A DNA stretch of 64,000 nucleotides from Lacinutrix algicola. GTDB taxonomy: Bacteria; Bacteroidota; Bacteroidia; Flavobacteriales; Flavobacteriaceae. The stretch lies in assembly GCF_001418085.1 (NCBI RefSeq), contig NZ_LIQH01000035.1, positions 1 through 64,000 of the forward strand, written 5' to 3'. Under the pieces are notes generated by a model. That model was given only the letters and a program-made list of their open reading frames with translations. It did not search any database and was not told the origin of the DNA. Both the position numbers and the translations under genes were made by a program. Each line of letters opens with the position of its first letter. Position 1 is the stretch's first letter. Shown here piece by piece: positions 1 through 7,309 of this stretch.

Positions 1-10
1 TTTTTTTGTT

Positions 11-1363
11 TTAATCTTCAATTGGTTTTTCCATTACAAAATCTTCCATAAATTTTGTAGTGTAGTTACCAGCTAAATAATCTGGATGATCCATTAATTG
101 TCTATGGAATGGTATTGTTGTTTTAATACCTTCTATTACAAACTCATCTAAAGCACGTTTCATTTTATTGATCGCTTCTTCTCTTGTTTGCGCCGTTGTA
201 ATCAACTTTGCAATCATAGAATCGTAATTTGGAGGTATAGAATATCCTGCATAAACATGAGTATCTAAACGCACACCATGTCCTCCAGGTGCATGTAATG
301 TTGTGATTTTTCCTGGTGATGGTCTAAAGTCATTAAAAGGATCCTCTGCATTAATTCTACATTCTATAGAATGTAATTGTGGTAAATAATTTTTACCAGA
401 AATTGGAACACCTGCAGCTACAAGAATTTGCTCACGAATTAAATCGAAATCAATTACCTGTTCGGTAATTGGATGCTCAACTTGAATACGCGTATTCATC
501 TCCATAAAGTAGAAGTTTCTATGCTTATCTACTAAAAACTCTACTGTTCCTGCTCCTTCGTACTTAATGTATTCTGCTGCTTTTACTGCTGCATCACCCA
601 TTTTTTTACGTAAAGCATTCGTCATGAATGGAGAAGGCACTTCTTCTGTTAATTTTTGGTGACGTCTTTGGATAGAACAATCTCTTTCTGATAAATGACA
701 AGCTGTTCCTCTTGAGTCACCTACAATTTGAATTTCGATATGACGAGGCTCTTCAATAAGTTTCTCCATATACATATCGTCGTTTCCAAATGCTGCTTTA
801 GATTCTGCTCGAGCAGATTCCCAAGCATTTTGCAGGTCTTCTGGTTTCCAAACGGCACGCATACCTTTTCCTCCTCCACCAGCAGATGCTTTAAGCATTA
901 CTGGATAACCAGTTTCTACTGCTACTTTTACACATTCTTCGAACGTTTCTATAACACCTTCACTTCCTGGCACACAAGGTACACCAGCTTCAATCATAGT
1001 TGATTTTGCATTGGCTTTATCGCCCATACGGTCAATCATTTCTGGAGAAGCTCCAATAAATTTGATTTCGTGCTCTGCACAGATTTTAGAAAACTTAGCG
1101 TTTTCTGATAAAAATCCGTAACCTGGATGTATAGCGTCTGCATTTGTAATTTCTGCTGCTGCTATAATATTAGACATTTTTAAATACGATTCGCTACTTG
1201 GTGCTGGACCAATACAAACCGCTTCGTCTGCAAATTTTACGTGAAGACTTTCGGCATCTGCAGTAGAATAAACTGCTACAGTTTTGATGCCCATTTCTTT
1301 ACAGGTTCTAATAACACGTAGTGCTATTTCTCCTCTATTGGCAATTAATATTTTTTTAAACAT
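11..1363 (-). CDS. accC: Acetyl-CoA carboxylase, biotin carboxylase subunit
   Basis: This cytoplasmic subunit carboxylates the biotin carried by AccB, using ATP and bicarbonate, in the first committed step of fatty-acid synthesis. The 450-residue length is normal for the family. The N-terminal domain opens with [10 protein letters not shown] (residues 6-15). The ATP-grasp glycine-rich loop [12 protein letters not shown] is at 158-169, and the catalytic region [10 protein letters not shown] is at 288-297. It is the last gene of the minus-strand series fabH-accB-accC and lies 79 bases after accB. The spacer contains a strong hairpin (1395-1439). The stop codon lies 10 bases from the window edge, so what follows cannot be seen. 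Identification is secure from the motifs and the accB neighbour. Confidence 0.97.
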   Translation of the reverse strand: MFKKILIANRGEIALRVIRTCKEMGIKTVAVYSTADAESLHVKFADEAVCIGPAPSSESYLKMSNIIAAAEITNADAIHPGYGFLSENAKFSKICAEHEIKFIGASPEMIDRMGDKANAKSTMIEAGVPCVPGSEGVIETFEECVKVAVETGYPVMLKASAGGGGKGMRAVWKPEDLQNAWESARAESKAAFGNDDMYMEKLIEEPRHIEIQIVGDSRGTACHLSERDCSIQRRHQKLTEEVPSPFMTNALRKKMGDAAVKAAEYIKYEGAGTVEFLVDKHRNFYFMEMNTRIQVEHPITEQVIDFDLIREQILVAAGVPISGKNYLPQLHSIECRINAEDPFNDFRPSPGKITTLHAPGGHGVRLDTHVYAGYSIPPNYDSMIAKLITTAQTREEAINKMKRALDEFVIEGIKTTIPFHRQLMDHPDYLAGNYTTKFMEDFVMEKPIED

Positions 1364-1394
1364 AAATACTAGTAATTTTCAATATTCAAAAAAC

Positions 1395-1439
1395 AAATCC
1401 CAATTTATTTGGGAGTTTGCGAATTGAAAATTGGGATTT
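1395..1439 (-). promoter_or_regulatory. Intercistronic hairpin between accB and accC
   Basis: A perfect 12-bp inverted repeat (1395-1406 with 1428-1439, arms aaatcccaattt / aaattgggattt) fills the spacer between accB and accC. A shorter stem, tcccaa (1398-1403) with ttggga (1409-1414), uses the same left arm, so the two folds exclude each other. There is no T-run after it on the minus strand, so it is not a plain terminator. A role in mRNA processing or in setting the accB:accC ratio is inference. Confidence 0.5.
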
Positions 1440-1442
1440 ATA

Positions 1443-1916
1443 TTAAGATGGATCTACTAAAAATAATGGCTGATCAAACTCAACTGGAGAAGAATCATCC
1501 ACTAAAATTTTAACGACTTTACCTGAAACTTCAGATTCTATTTCGTTAAATAATTTCATAGCTTCAATAATACAAAGTACATCACCTTCTGCAATAGTTT
1601 GTCCTACCTCTACAAATAATGGTTTATCTGGAGATGGTTTTCTATAAAATGTTCCAATTATAGGAGACTTTACAGTTATGTATTTAGAATCTTCACTTTC
1701 TGCTGGTGTAACCGGAGCTGCTGCTACAGGCGCAGGAGCCTGTGCTACTGGCATTTGCATTTGTGGCATCTGACCCATTGGCATTTGTTGCACAATTGTT
1801 GTCTCTTCAGATCCTGTTTTTATTGTAATCTTAACGTCTTCTGTTTCTAATTTAACCTCACTTGCACCAGATTTTGCTACAAACTTAATTAAGTTTTGAA
1901 TGTCTTTTAAATCCAT
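1443..1916 (-). CDS. accB: Acetyl-CoA carboxylase biotin carboxyl carrier protein
   Basis: This protein carries the biotin that shuttles a carboxyl group between AccC and the carboxyltransferase AccAD. The 157 residues show the usual architecture: an N-terminal domain (1-40), a Met/Pro/Gln/Ala-rich flexible linker (about 44-73), and a C-terminal biotinyl domain. The biotin-attachment motif EAMKLFNE places the modified lysine at K121. It lies 36 bases downstream of fabH on the same strand and is followed by accC, the common arrangement in Bacteroidota. Identification is secure. Confidence 0.97.
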   Translation of the reverse strand: MDLKDIQNLIKFVAKSGASEVKLETEDVKITIKTGSEETTIVQQMPMGQMPQMQMPVAQAPAPVAAAPVTPAESEDSKYITVKSPIIGTFYRKPSPDKPLFVEVGQTIAEGDVLCIIEAMKLFNEIESEVSGKVVKILVDDSSPVEFDQPLFLVDPS

Positions 1917-1952
1917 AATATTAGAGTTATTAAGTGTTTTTTGTTAGTTTTA

Positions 1953-2948
1953 TTAAGAGTTGTAAGCCCACTTTAAATATATTGAGCCCCAAGTAAATCC
2001 ACCGCCAAAGGCAGCAAAGATAATATTATCGCCTTTTTTTAATTGCGATTCGTAATCGTTTATTAATAATGGTAATGTTGCAGAAGTTGTATTTCCATAC
2101 TTTTCTATATTCATCATTACTTTTTCACTGTCCAAATTAATACGCTTTGCAGTCGCATCTATAATTCTTTTATTAGCTTGATGTGCTGCTAACCAGGTAA
2201 CATCATCGTTTGTTAAATTATTCCTTTTAAGAATTTTTTCAGATACATCTGCCATATTAAAAACAGCATTTTTAAATACTGTTTTTCCATCTTGAAAAAC
2301 AAAATTCTCTTTTTTAGCTATAGTTTCTGCTGTAACAGGATATGAAGATCCGCTTGATTTTACTTGTAGAAATTCTCTACCAGACCCATCACTTCTTAGA
2401 TATTCATCTTGTAAACCTAAACCTTCTTCATTGGGTTGGAATAAAACTGCTCCTGCTCCATCTCCAAAGATTATGCATGTTGCTCTGTCTTCATAATTAA
2501 TCATTGAAGAATTTTTATCAGCTCCAATAAGTAATACGTTTTTGTAGCGTCCAGACTCAATATATCTAGCTGCTGTTGACATCCCAAAGAGAAAACCAGA
2601 ACATGCAGCTTCTAAGTCGAAAGAGAATGCGTTTACAGCTCCTATTTGCGTAGCTGTGTATGCTGCAGTAGATGCAGCTTGCATATCTGGTGTTGCAGTA
2701 GCTACAATTACCAGTTCTATGTCTTCAGGGTTTACTTTAGATTTTTGTAGAAGGTCTTGAGCGGCTTTAATAGCCATATAGGAAGTTCCTTTGCCTTCTC
2801 CTTTTAATATGCGACGTTCTTTGATACCTGTTCTTGAGGTTATCCATTCGTCGTTTGTATCAACCATAGATTCTAAGATCTTATTGGTTAATCTATACTC
2901 TGGCACATATGCGCCTACAGCTGTAATTGCCGCAGAGATTTTACTCAT
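1953..2948 (-). CDS. fabH: Beta-ketoacyl-ACP synthase III
   Basis: FabH condenses acetyl-CoA (or a branched acyl-CoA) with malonyl-ACP to start each fatty-acid chain. The 331 residues are full length. The catalytic triad is visible: C116 in AACSGF, H256 in AAHQANKR and N286 in YGNTTSA. The FGDGAGAVL loop at 161-169 is typical of the thiolase fold. The gene lies between rpmF (upstream) and accB (downstream) on the minus strand. A terminator-like hairpin in the 177-base gap after rpmF suggests that fabH-accBC can be expressed separately from yceD-rpmF. Many Flavobacteriaceae make iso-branched fatty acids, so branched primer use is plausible but cannot be read from the sequence. Confidence 0.95.
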   Translation of the reverse strand: MSKISAAITAVGAYVPEYRLTNKILESMVDTNDEWITSRTGIKERRILKGEGKGTSYMAIKAAQDLLQKSKVNPEDIELVIVATATPDMQAASTAAYTATQIGAVNAFSFDLEAACSGFLFGMSTAARYIESGRYKNVLLIGADKNSSMINYEDRATCIIFGDGAGAVLFQPNEEGLGLQDEYLRSDGSGREFLQVKSSGSSYPVTAETIAKKENFVFQDGKTVFKNAVFNMADVSEKILKRNNLTNDDVTWLAAHQANKRIIDATAKRINLDSEKVMMNIEKYGNTTSATLPLLINDYESQLKKGDNIIFAAFGGGFTWGSIYLKWAYNS

Positions 2949-3076
2949 ATTTTTAAGTTAATTTGATCGAAAATTGCTAAAAACCATCAAAAGGAGGCGG
3001 TATTTTATTAAAAATAGCAGTTTTCAATTAATTACGTGCAAATTAAGTTGTTTTTAACTTAAAGAAAAATATATAA

Positions 3077-3105
3077 CAAAAAAAACGCCCACAAGTGAGC
3101 GTTTT
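3077..3105 (-). terminator. Rho-independent terminator after rpmF
   Basis: On the minus strand the stem cgctcac / gtgggcg (one G-U pair, two-base loop) is flanked by AAAA on one side and a run of eight T on the other. It lies just after the rpmF stop and before fabH. Confidence 0.7.
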
Positions 3106-3125
3106 CTATATGCATGCATAGTATA

Positions 3126-3329
3126 TTATGCAATATTCTCTTCTGCAACAGCGTTGTCAATTAAAACTTGACCTCTGTAATATAACTTTCCTTCGAACCA
3201 ATGTGCTCTATGGTATAAGTGTGGCTCACCAGTTGTTGGGCAAGTTGCAACCTGTGGCGCAGTTGCTTTGTAATGAGTTCTTCTTTTATCTCTTCTTGTT
3301 TTCGAGATTTTTCTTTTAGGATGTGCCAT
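3126..3329 (-). CDS. rpmF: Ribosomal protein L32
   Basis: Large-subunit ribosomal protein bL32, about 67 residues, highly basic at the N-terminus ([14 protein letters not shown], residues 4-17). The second half, [15 protein letters not shown], is typical of the zinc-less or partial-zinc Bacteroidota form: only one cysteine (C30) is seen, so the four-cysteine ribbon of some L32 proteins is absent. It follows the yceD-like gene by 9 bases, the classical yceD-rpmF-fabH order that links ribosome and fatty-acid genes across bacteria. An antisense ORF of similar size is only its shadow. Confidence 0.95.
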   Translation of the reverse strand: MAHPKRKISKTRRDKRRTHYKATAPQVATCPTTGEPHLYHRAHWFEGKLYYRGQVLIDNAVAEENIA

Positions 3330-3338
3330 TTTATTATT

Positions 3339-3878
3339 TTATTTATCCGTTAATAGTTTCTTTAATGTATTCCAACGAGGATCTGTTTCCTCTTGGTCTT
3401 CTTTTATATCCTTTTCTTTAGGACTTAATTCTTCTAATCTTTCAAGTATGTCTGAATCTAACGTACCGTCTTCAATTCCAGGATGAATACGTTTTGTTGG
3501 CATAGCTAATACAATAAGTTCATATACATATTGTTGTATATTAATCTCGTATTCTCCATGAGAAATAATAAGAATATCTATATTCTCATCATTGTATTCT
3601 TCACCAAACTTTACTACCAAATCGAAAGCATTTTCAATTGATTGATCATAAGGTTCGTTAGTAACGTCACAATTAACGTTAACTGTTCCTGAAACTTCAA
3701 AATGTAGTTCTAAAAGTGTTGATTTTTTAACAAAATCAACATCAACTTTTAAATTACTACTGTTAAAGTCTTCATACCCGAAATATTCAAAGAACTTATT
3801 TTCAATATTAAAATCAAATTGATGCTTTCCTTCTTTTAAACCTACAAATGGAATTGTAAACTCTTTCAATGGCTTCAT
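3339..3878 (-). CDS. YceD/DUF177 family protein
   Basis: The protein is 179 residues from the ATG at 3878. It belongs to the DUF177/YceD family, recognised mainly from its position directly before rpmF and from its acidic C-terminus (EEL, KEKD, EDQEETDPRW near the end). In E. coli YceD is implicated in 23S rRNA metabolism; the exact role here is unknown. A longer reading frame begins at 3911, but the predicted promoter box (3901-3908) lies inside that extension, so the internal ATG followed by KPLKEFTIPF is the better start. It is the first gene of the yceD-rpmF(-fabH-accB-accC) cluster. Confidence 0.85.
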   Translation of the reverse strand: MKPLKEFTIPFVGLKEGKHQFDFNIENKFFEYFGYEDFNSSNLKVDVDFVKKSTLLELHFEVSGTVNVNCDVTNEPYDQSIENAFDLVVKFGEEYNDENIDILIISHGEYEINIQQYVYELIVLAMPTKRIHPGIEDGTLDSDILERLEELSPKEKDIKEDQEETDPRWNTLKKLLTDK

Positions 3879-3900
3879 TATCACATCTATTTTGAGCCTG

Positions 3901-3908
3901 CAAATATA
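3901..3908 (-). promoter_or_regulatory. Bacteroidota-type -7 box for the yceD-rpmF operon
   Basis: The box reads TATATTTG on the minus strand, an exact match to the TAnnTTTG consensus, 23 bases upstream of the ATG at 3878. No clear TTG -33 element is seen at the expected distance. Confidence 0.6.
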
Positions 3909-3950
3909 CAAATTTTTATTTATTGAGCAGACTTATTAACAATTTTTTGT

Positions 3951-5030
3951 TTACTTCTTTTTTGATTCGTATTTTCTTTCATCAAAACGCTTCCTTTTAC
4001 TTATAGCTAAAGGGTTTTTATTTAACTCTTCGAATTCGTTTCTGTTTTTAAAAATACTTACTGCTGTAAAAAGTGCTTCTTTAAAAGAACTTATATCAGC
4101 GATACCTTTTCCTGCAATTTCGTAAGCAGTACCATGGTCTGGCGAAGTTCTAACTCTATTTAATCCAGCTGTGAAATTTACACCTTGTCCAAACGACAAT
4201 GTTTTAAAAGGTATTAAACCTTGGTCGTGATATGACGCAATAATAGCATCAAAACTTTTATAATTATCACTTCCAAAAAAACTATCTGCAGCATAGGGAC
4301 CAAAAACTAATTTACCACTTTCCTTAATTTTTTTAAGTGTTGGTCTCATTATAGTATCGTCTTCTGTTCCAATAACACCATTATCTCCTGTATGTGGATT
4401 AATACCCAAAACAGCAATTTTTGGTTTACTTATTCTAAAATCGGTTTTTAAAGAATTATAAACTGTATCTATTTTTTTTATAATTAATTCTGGAGAAATA
4501 TGATTTGACACGTCCTTTACAGGAACATGATCTGTTAAAAGTCCAACTCTTAAAGTATCTGTAACCATAAACATTAAACTATCTCCTTCTAGTTCTTGTG
4601 CAAGATAATCTGTATGACCTGGGAATTTAAAAGTGTCGGATTGAATATTACTCTTATTTATAGGAGCAGTAACTAAAACATCAATCTCTTCATCTTTTAA
4701 AGCTTTTGTTGCAGCCTCTAAAGATTTTATAGCATACTCACCTATTTTAAGATCTTCTTTTCCAAAATTAATATTTACGTTTTCTTTCCAACAATTAAGC
4801 ACGTTTACTTTTCCATGAACAATCTCCTTTGTTGTATTGATACCATTTAAATTAATGTTTAATTTAAAATAATTTTTAACAAAGGTCATTGTTTTTGTAG
4901 ATGCAAAGATTACTGGAGTGTAAAAATCCATCATTCTATTATCTTCAAAAATCTTTAATACAATCTCTGAACCAATACCATTTAAATCTCCAATAGAGAT
5001 ACCTACAATTATTTTTTCTTCTCTCTTCAT
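3951..5030 (-). CDS. pdxA: 4-hydroxythreonine-4-phosphate dehydrogenase
   Basis: PdxA oxidises 4-phosphohydroxy-L-threonine in the DXP-dependent pyridoxal phosphate pathway, in the cytoplasm, with NAD(P) and a divalent metal. The 359 residues are slightly longer than the E. coli enzyme. Start motif GISIGDLNGIGSE is at 10-22. The probable metal-ligand histidines are H168 (TDHVP), H213 (NPHTG) and H268 (YHDQG). FPGHTDYLA (137-144) and PDHGTAYEIAG (298-308) are further family signatures. It is divergent from ribE with a 66-base gap holding its own promoter box, and is separated from the yceD operon downstream. Confidence 0.95.
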   Translation of the reverse strand: MKREEKIIVGISIGDLNGIGSEIVLKIFEDNRMMDFYTPVIFASTKTMTFVKNYFKLNINLNGINTTKEIVHGKVNVLNCWKENVNINFGKEDLKIGEYAIKSLEAATKALKDEEIDVLVTAPINKSNIQSDTFKFPGHTDYLAQELEGDSLMFMVTDTLRVGLLTDHVPVKDVSNHISPELIIKKIDTVYNSLKTDFRISKPKIAVLGINPHTGDNGVIGTEDDTIMRPTLKKIKESGKLVFGPYAADSFFGSDNYKSFDAIIASYHDQGLIPFKTLSFGQGVNFTAGLNRVRTSPDHGTAYEIAGKGIADISSFKEALFTAVSIFKNRNEFEELNKNPLAISKRKRFDERKYESKKK

Positions 5031-5066
5031 TAATAATGCTAACTATTGTTCGTAATTTTATACTCG

Positions 5067-5074
5067 CAAATTTA
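5067..5074 (-). promoter_or_regulatory. -7 promoter box for pdxA
   Basis: TAAATTTG on the minus strand, matching TAnnTTTG, 37 bases upstream of the pdxA ATG in the divergent pdxA/ribE gap. Confidence 0.55.
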
Positions 5075-5096
5075 ACCAAATAATACAGTTAAAAGT

Positions 5097-5687
5097 ATGT
5101 TTACAGGAATTATTGAAACCTTAGGACGTGTTACAAATCTTAAATACGAATTAGAGAACCTACATATTACAGTAGAAAGTTCTTTTACAAACGAGTTAAA
5201 AATAGACCAAAGTGTTGCACATAATGGTGTTTGCTTAACAGTTGTAAATATTGATGGTAAGCACTATACAGTAACAGCTATTAAAGAGACACTAGATAAA
5301 ACTAATATTAGAAACTTACAAGTTGCGGCTATTGTAAATTTAGAACGCGCCATGAAACTTGGTGACAGACTTGACGGACATATTGTACAGGGCCATGTTG
5401 ATCAAACTGCAGAATGTATAAATATTAAAGAAACTCAAGGAAGTTGGTTGTATACATTTAAATACGACTCTTCTCTTAATAATATTACTATTGAAAAAGG
5501 TTCGGTAACAGTAAATGGCGTAAGCTTAACTGTTGTAAACTCTAAAAGAAACGAATTTAGTGTAGCTATAATCCCTTATACTCATGAGCATACTAATTTT
5601 AAAGCCTTTAAAATAGGTTCTGTAGTGAATTTAGAGTTTGATGTGATTGGTAAATACGTTTCAAGATTAAACGCATTAAATAGTTAA
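5097..5687 (+). CDS. ribE: Riboflavin synthase, alpha chain
   Basis: It dismutates two molecules of 6,7-dimethyl-8-ribityllumazine to riboflavin, the last step of vitamin B2 synthesis. The 196 residues contain two tandem lumazine-binding repeats. The first opens with the signature MFTGIIE (1-7). The repeats carry the matching motifs NGVCLTVV (about 43-50) and NGVSLTVV (about 141-148). No FMN riboswitch is seen upstream. Its stop codon overlaps by four bases the stop of the convergent small gene at 5684-5893. Confidence 0.96.
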   Translation: MFTGIIETLGRVTNLKYELENLHITVESSFTNELKIDQSVAHNGVCLTVVNIDGKHYTVTAIKETLDKTNIRNLQVAAIVNLERAMKLGDRLDGHIVQGHVDQTAECINIKETQGSWLYTFKYDSSLNNITIEKGSVTVNGVSLTVVNSKRNEFSVAIIPYTHEHTNFKAFKIGSVVNLEFDVIGKYVSRLNALNS

Positions 5688-5893
5688 AGCACCTTTTTTC
5701 TATTACTATATACTTTATAAATACCATATAAAAGACCTGCGGCAAATAATATAATTAAACCTCCATCTACAGGAAGTCCTACAGGTCCTGATGGTCCTGC
5801 TGGAGGCGGTGGTGGATTCTGCGTCTGTGCGGAGCATACAAAACTTATTAATACAAATAAGATTGAGGCAAAAGGTTTTTTATTTTGTATCAT
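5684..5893 (-). CDS. Short PID-CTERM-like sorted membrane protein
   Basis: A 69-residue protein with a signal peptide (about 1-22, ending VCSAQ), a proline/glycine spacer (PPPPPAGPSGP, 27-37), the motif LPVDGG (40-45), one hydrophobic segment (46-60) and a basic tail (RKK, 65-67). This tripartite layout is that of the PID-CTERM class of C-terminal sorting signals in Bacteroidota, with PVDGG in place of PIDGG. Almost nothing lies between the signal peptide and the sorting signal, so the mature chain would be very short. A TACATTTA box (variant of TAnnTTTG) lies just upstream. The function is unknown. The processing enzyme is not encoded in this window. Confidence 0.7.
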   Translation of the reverse strand: MIQNKKPFASILFVLISFVCSAQTQNPPPPPAGPSGPVGLPVDGGLIILFAAGLLYGIYKVYSNRKKVL

Positions 5894-6172
5894 AATTCAG
5901 ACCGTAAATGTATAAAAAAAACTATCGTAATAAAACTTTAAACTATTAATTTGATAAAAAAAATCCATTAAGAGCTGTTTTTTGCCGACAAACAGTAAGA
6001 AACAACACTAATAAATAGTTTTATAAAATTATAATTCGATTAACTTATAATCAAAAAAAAACTCGAACATTATTTTATGTCATAACAAATAATAAAAATA
6101 TTCTAGTAATTGCCCTTTAATATTAAAAGTAGAGTAATATTCTTTTACTGATTAACGATAATGTTCTAAAAC
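5894..6172. other. Non-coding AT-rich gap
   Basis: Between the small PID-CTERM-like gene and the tRNA terminator I see only AT-rich sequence. It has no plausible ORF, no repeat and no strong hairpin. Confidence 0.5.
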
Positions 6173-6203
6173 AAAAAAGCCTTTCAAATAAATGAAAGGC
6201 TTT
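6173..6203 (-). terminator. Terminator downstream of tRNA-CAU
   Basis: A perfect 11-bp stem (aaagcctttca 6176-6186 with tgaaaggcttt 6193-6203) with a six-base loop is followed on the minus strand by a T-run. Confidence 0.8.
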
Positions 6204-6214
6204 ACAATTTTATG

Positions 6215-6288
6215 TGGTCCCACTTGGGCTCGAACCAAGGACCACCTGATTATGAGTCAGGTGCTCTAACCAACTGAGCTATGGGACC
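6215..6288 (-). tRNA. tRNA with CAU anticodon (tRNA-Met, or tRNA-Ile2)
   Basis: The 74-base minus-strand cloverleaf has acceptor stem GGTCCCA / TGGGACC, D arm AGCTCAGTTGGTTAGAGC, anticodon arm CCTGA-CTCATAA-TCAGG (anticodon CAT), T arm with GGTTCGAGCC, and discriminator A. CCA is not encoded. It is not the initiator, since it lacks the C1-A72 mismatch and the GGG/CCC anticodon stem. Elongator Met is most likely, but a lysidine-modified Ile2 tRNA has the same anticodon and cannot be excluded without tilS identity rules. Confidence 0.95.
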
Positions 6289-6300
6289 AAAATCGGTGTG

Positions 6301-6308
6301 CAAATCTA
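6301..6308 (-). promoter_or_regulatory. -7 promoter box for tRNA-CAU
   Basis: TAGATTTG on the minus strand (TAnnTTTG), 12 bases upstream of the tRNA 5' end. Confidence 0.6.
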
Positions 6309-6334
6309 ATATTATTTTTAAAACTCCGCAACAT

Positions 6335-6739
6335 TTATTTCTTTATTTCTTGACAAAGTTCAATTAAAACTCCATTTGATGATTTTGGATGTAAAAAAGC
6401 AACCAATTTATTGTCTGCTCCTTTTTTGGGTGTTTCGTTTAAAATAATAAATCCTTCGGACTTAAGTCTCTTAATTTCAGATACAATATCGTCGACATCA
6501 AAAGCAATATGATGTATTCCTTCTCCTTTTTTTTCTATAAATTTAGCAATTGGACTATCTTCCTTAGTTGCTTCAAGTAATTCAATTTTATTTTCTCCAA
6601 CTTGAAAAAACGAAGTATTTACACCTTCTGTTTCTACTTCTTCGGTTTTATAATAAGGTTCGCCAAATAGTTTAGCGAATAAATCGTTCGAATTTTTTAA
6701 GTTTTTTACGGCGATTCCTATATGTTCTATTTTATTCAT
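6335..6739 (-). CDS. mce: Methylmalonyl-CoA epimerase
   Basis: A small VOC-fold (glyoxalase/dioxygenase superfamily) metalloenzyme of 134 residues that interconverts the R and S forms of methylmalonyl-CoA in the propionyl-CoA/succinyl-CoA pathway. Metal-ligand signatures are the early KIEHIGIAV motif and GIHHIAFDV in the second half. The C-terminal SSNGVLIELCQE supplies the last ligand (E). The frame can be extended to a GTG at 6748, but the ATG at 6739, giving MNKIEHIGIAV, matches the usual start. Partner mutase genes are not in this window. Confidence 0.9.
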   Translation of the reverse strand: MNKIEHIGIAVKNLKNSNDLFAKLFGEPYYKTEEVETEGVNTSFFQVGENKIELLEATKEDSPIAKFIEKKGEGIHHIAFDVDDIVSEIKRLKSEGFIILNETPKKGADNKLVAFLHPKSSNGVLIELCQEIKK

Positions 6740-6851
6740 TTTATACACTGTTTTATTATTTCCGCGAAAGCGAAAATTTTATTTTTATATTAACACCTTA
6801 ATAATAAGGTATAATTTTTGATTTCAAAAATACTATAATATTTAAAAAGCG

Positions 6852-6859
6852 TATTTTTG
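6852..6859 (+). promoter_or_regulatory. -7 promoter box for rbfA
   Basis: TATTTTTG (TAnnTTTG) 43 bases upstream of the rbfA ATG. Confidence 0.55.
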
Positions 6860-6902
6860 CAGTCCAATCTTTAATACTAAAGTATTGGGAGTAATACAAT
6901 AG

Positions 6903-7304
6903 ATGAAAACAGAAGAAAGTCAAAGACAAAAAAAAATAGGATCGGTTTTACAACGCGATCTAGTAGATATACTACAAACAGCTGCCACACAAGGCGGTAT
7001 GCGCGGTGTTATTATTTCGGTTTCTAAGGTTAGTGTAACCGTAGATTTATCGGTAGCGAAAGTGTATTTAAGCATTTTCCCAAATAACAAAGCGAAAGAA
7101 TTGGTAGAAGGTATTAAATCTAATCAGCCGTTTATTCGTCATGAATTAGCACAACGCACAAGAAATCAACTACGTAGAATGCCACAACTTTACTTTTTTG
7201 TGGACGATTCTCTAGAACACATCGATAAAATCGAACAATCTTTAAAAGGAAAAGACGACCCATTAAAAGATCCAGACCTTTTAGGGAAACGTAAAAAATC
7301 GTAA
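6903..7304 (+). CDS. rbfA: 30S ribosome-binding factor A
   Basis: RbfA binds immature 30S subunits and helps 16S rRNA 5'-end maturation. The 133 residues have the KH-like fold signatures: an early RQKKIGSVLQRDL stretch, then ISVSKVSVTVDLSVAKVYLS (60% through strand 2-3), and RRMPQLYFFVDDS near residues 95-107. It is followed after only 5 bases by the LolC/E-like permease, an rbfA-permease pairing that is common in Flavobacteriaceae. Confidence 0.95.
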   Translation: MKTEESQRQKKIGSVLQRDLVDILQTAATQGGMRGVIISVSKVSVTVDLSVAKVYLSIFPNNKAKELVEGIKSNQPFIRHELAQRTRNQLRRMPQLYFFVDDSLEHIDKIEQSLKGKDDPLKDPDLLGKRKKS

Positions 7305-7309
7305 ACTCT

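Noticed and set aside
728-1003. A plus-strand open frame of 91 codons inside accC
   Set aside because: It lies on the opposite strand of a well-supported gene, has no family resemblance and is a frame shadow.
3879-3911. An N-terminal extension of the yceD-like gene starting at 3911
   Set aside because: The promoter box lies inside that extension, so translation from there is not expected.
5031-5096. An FMN riboswitch in front of ribE
   Set aside because: The 66-base gap is too short and lacks the conserved FMN element sequences.
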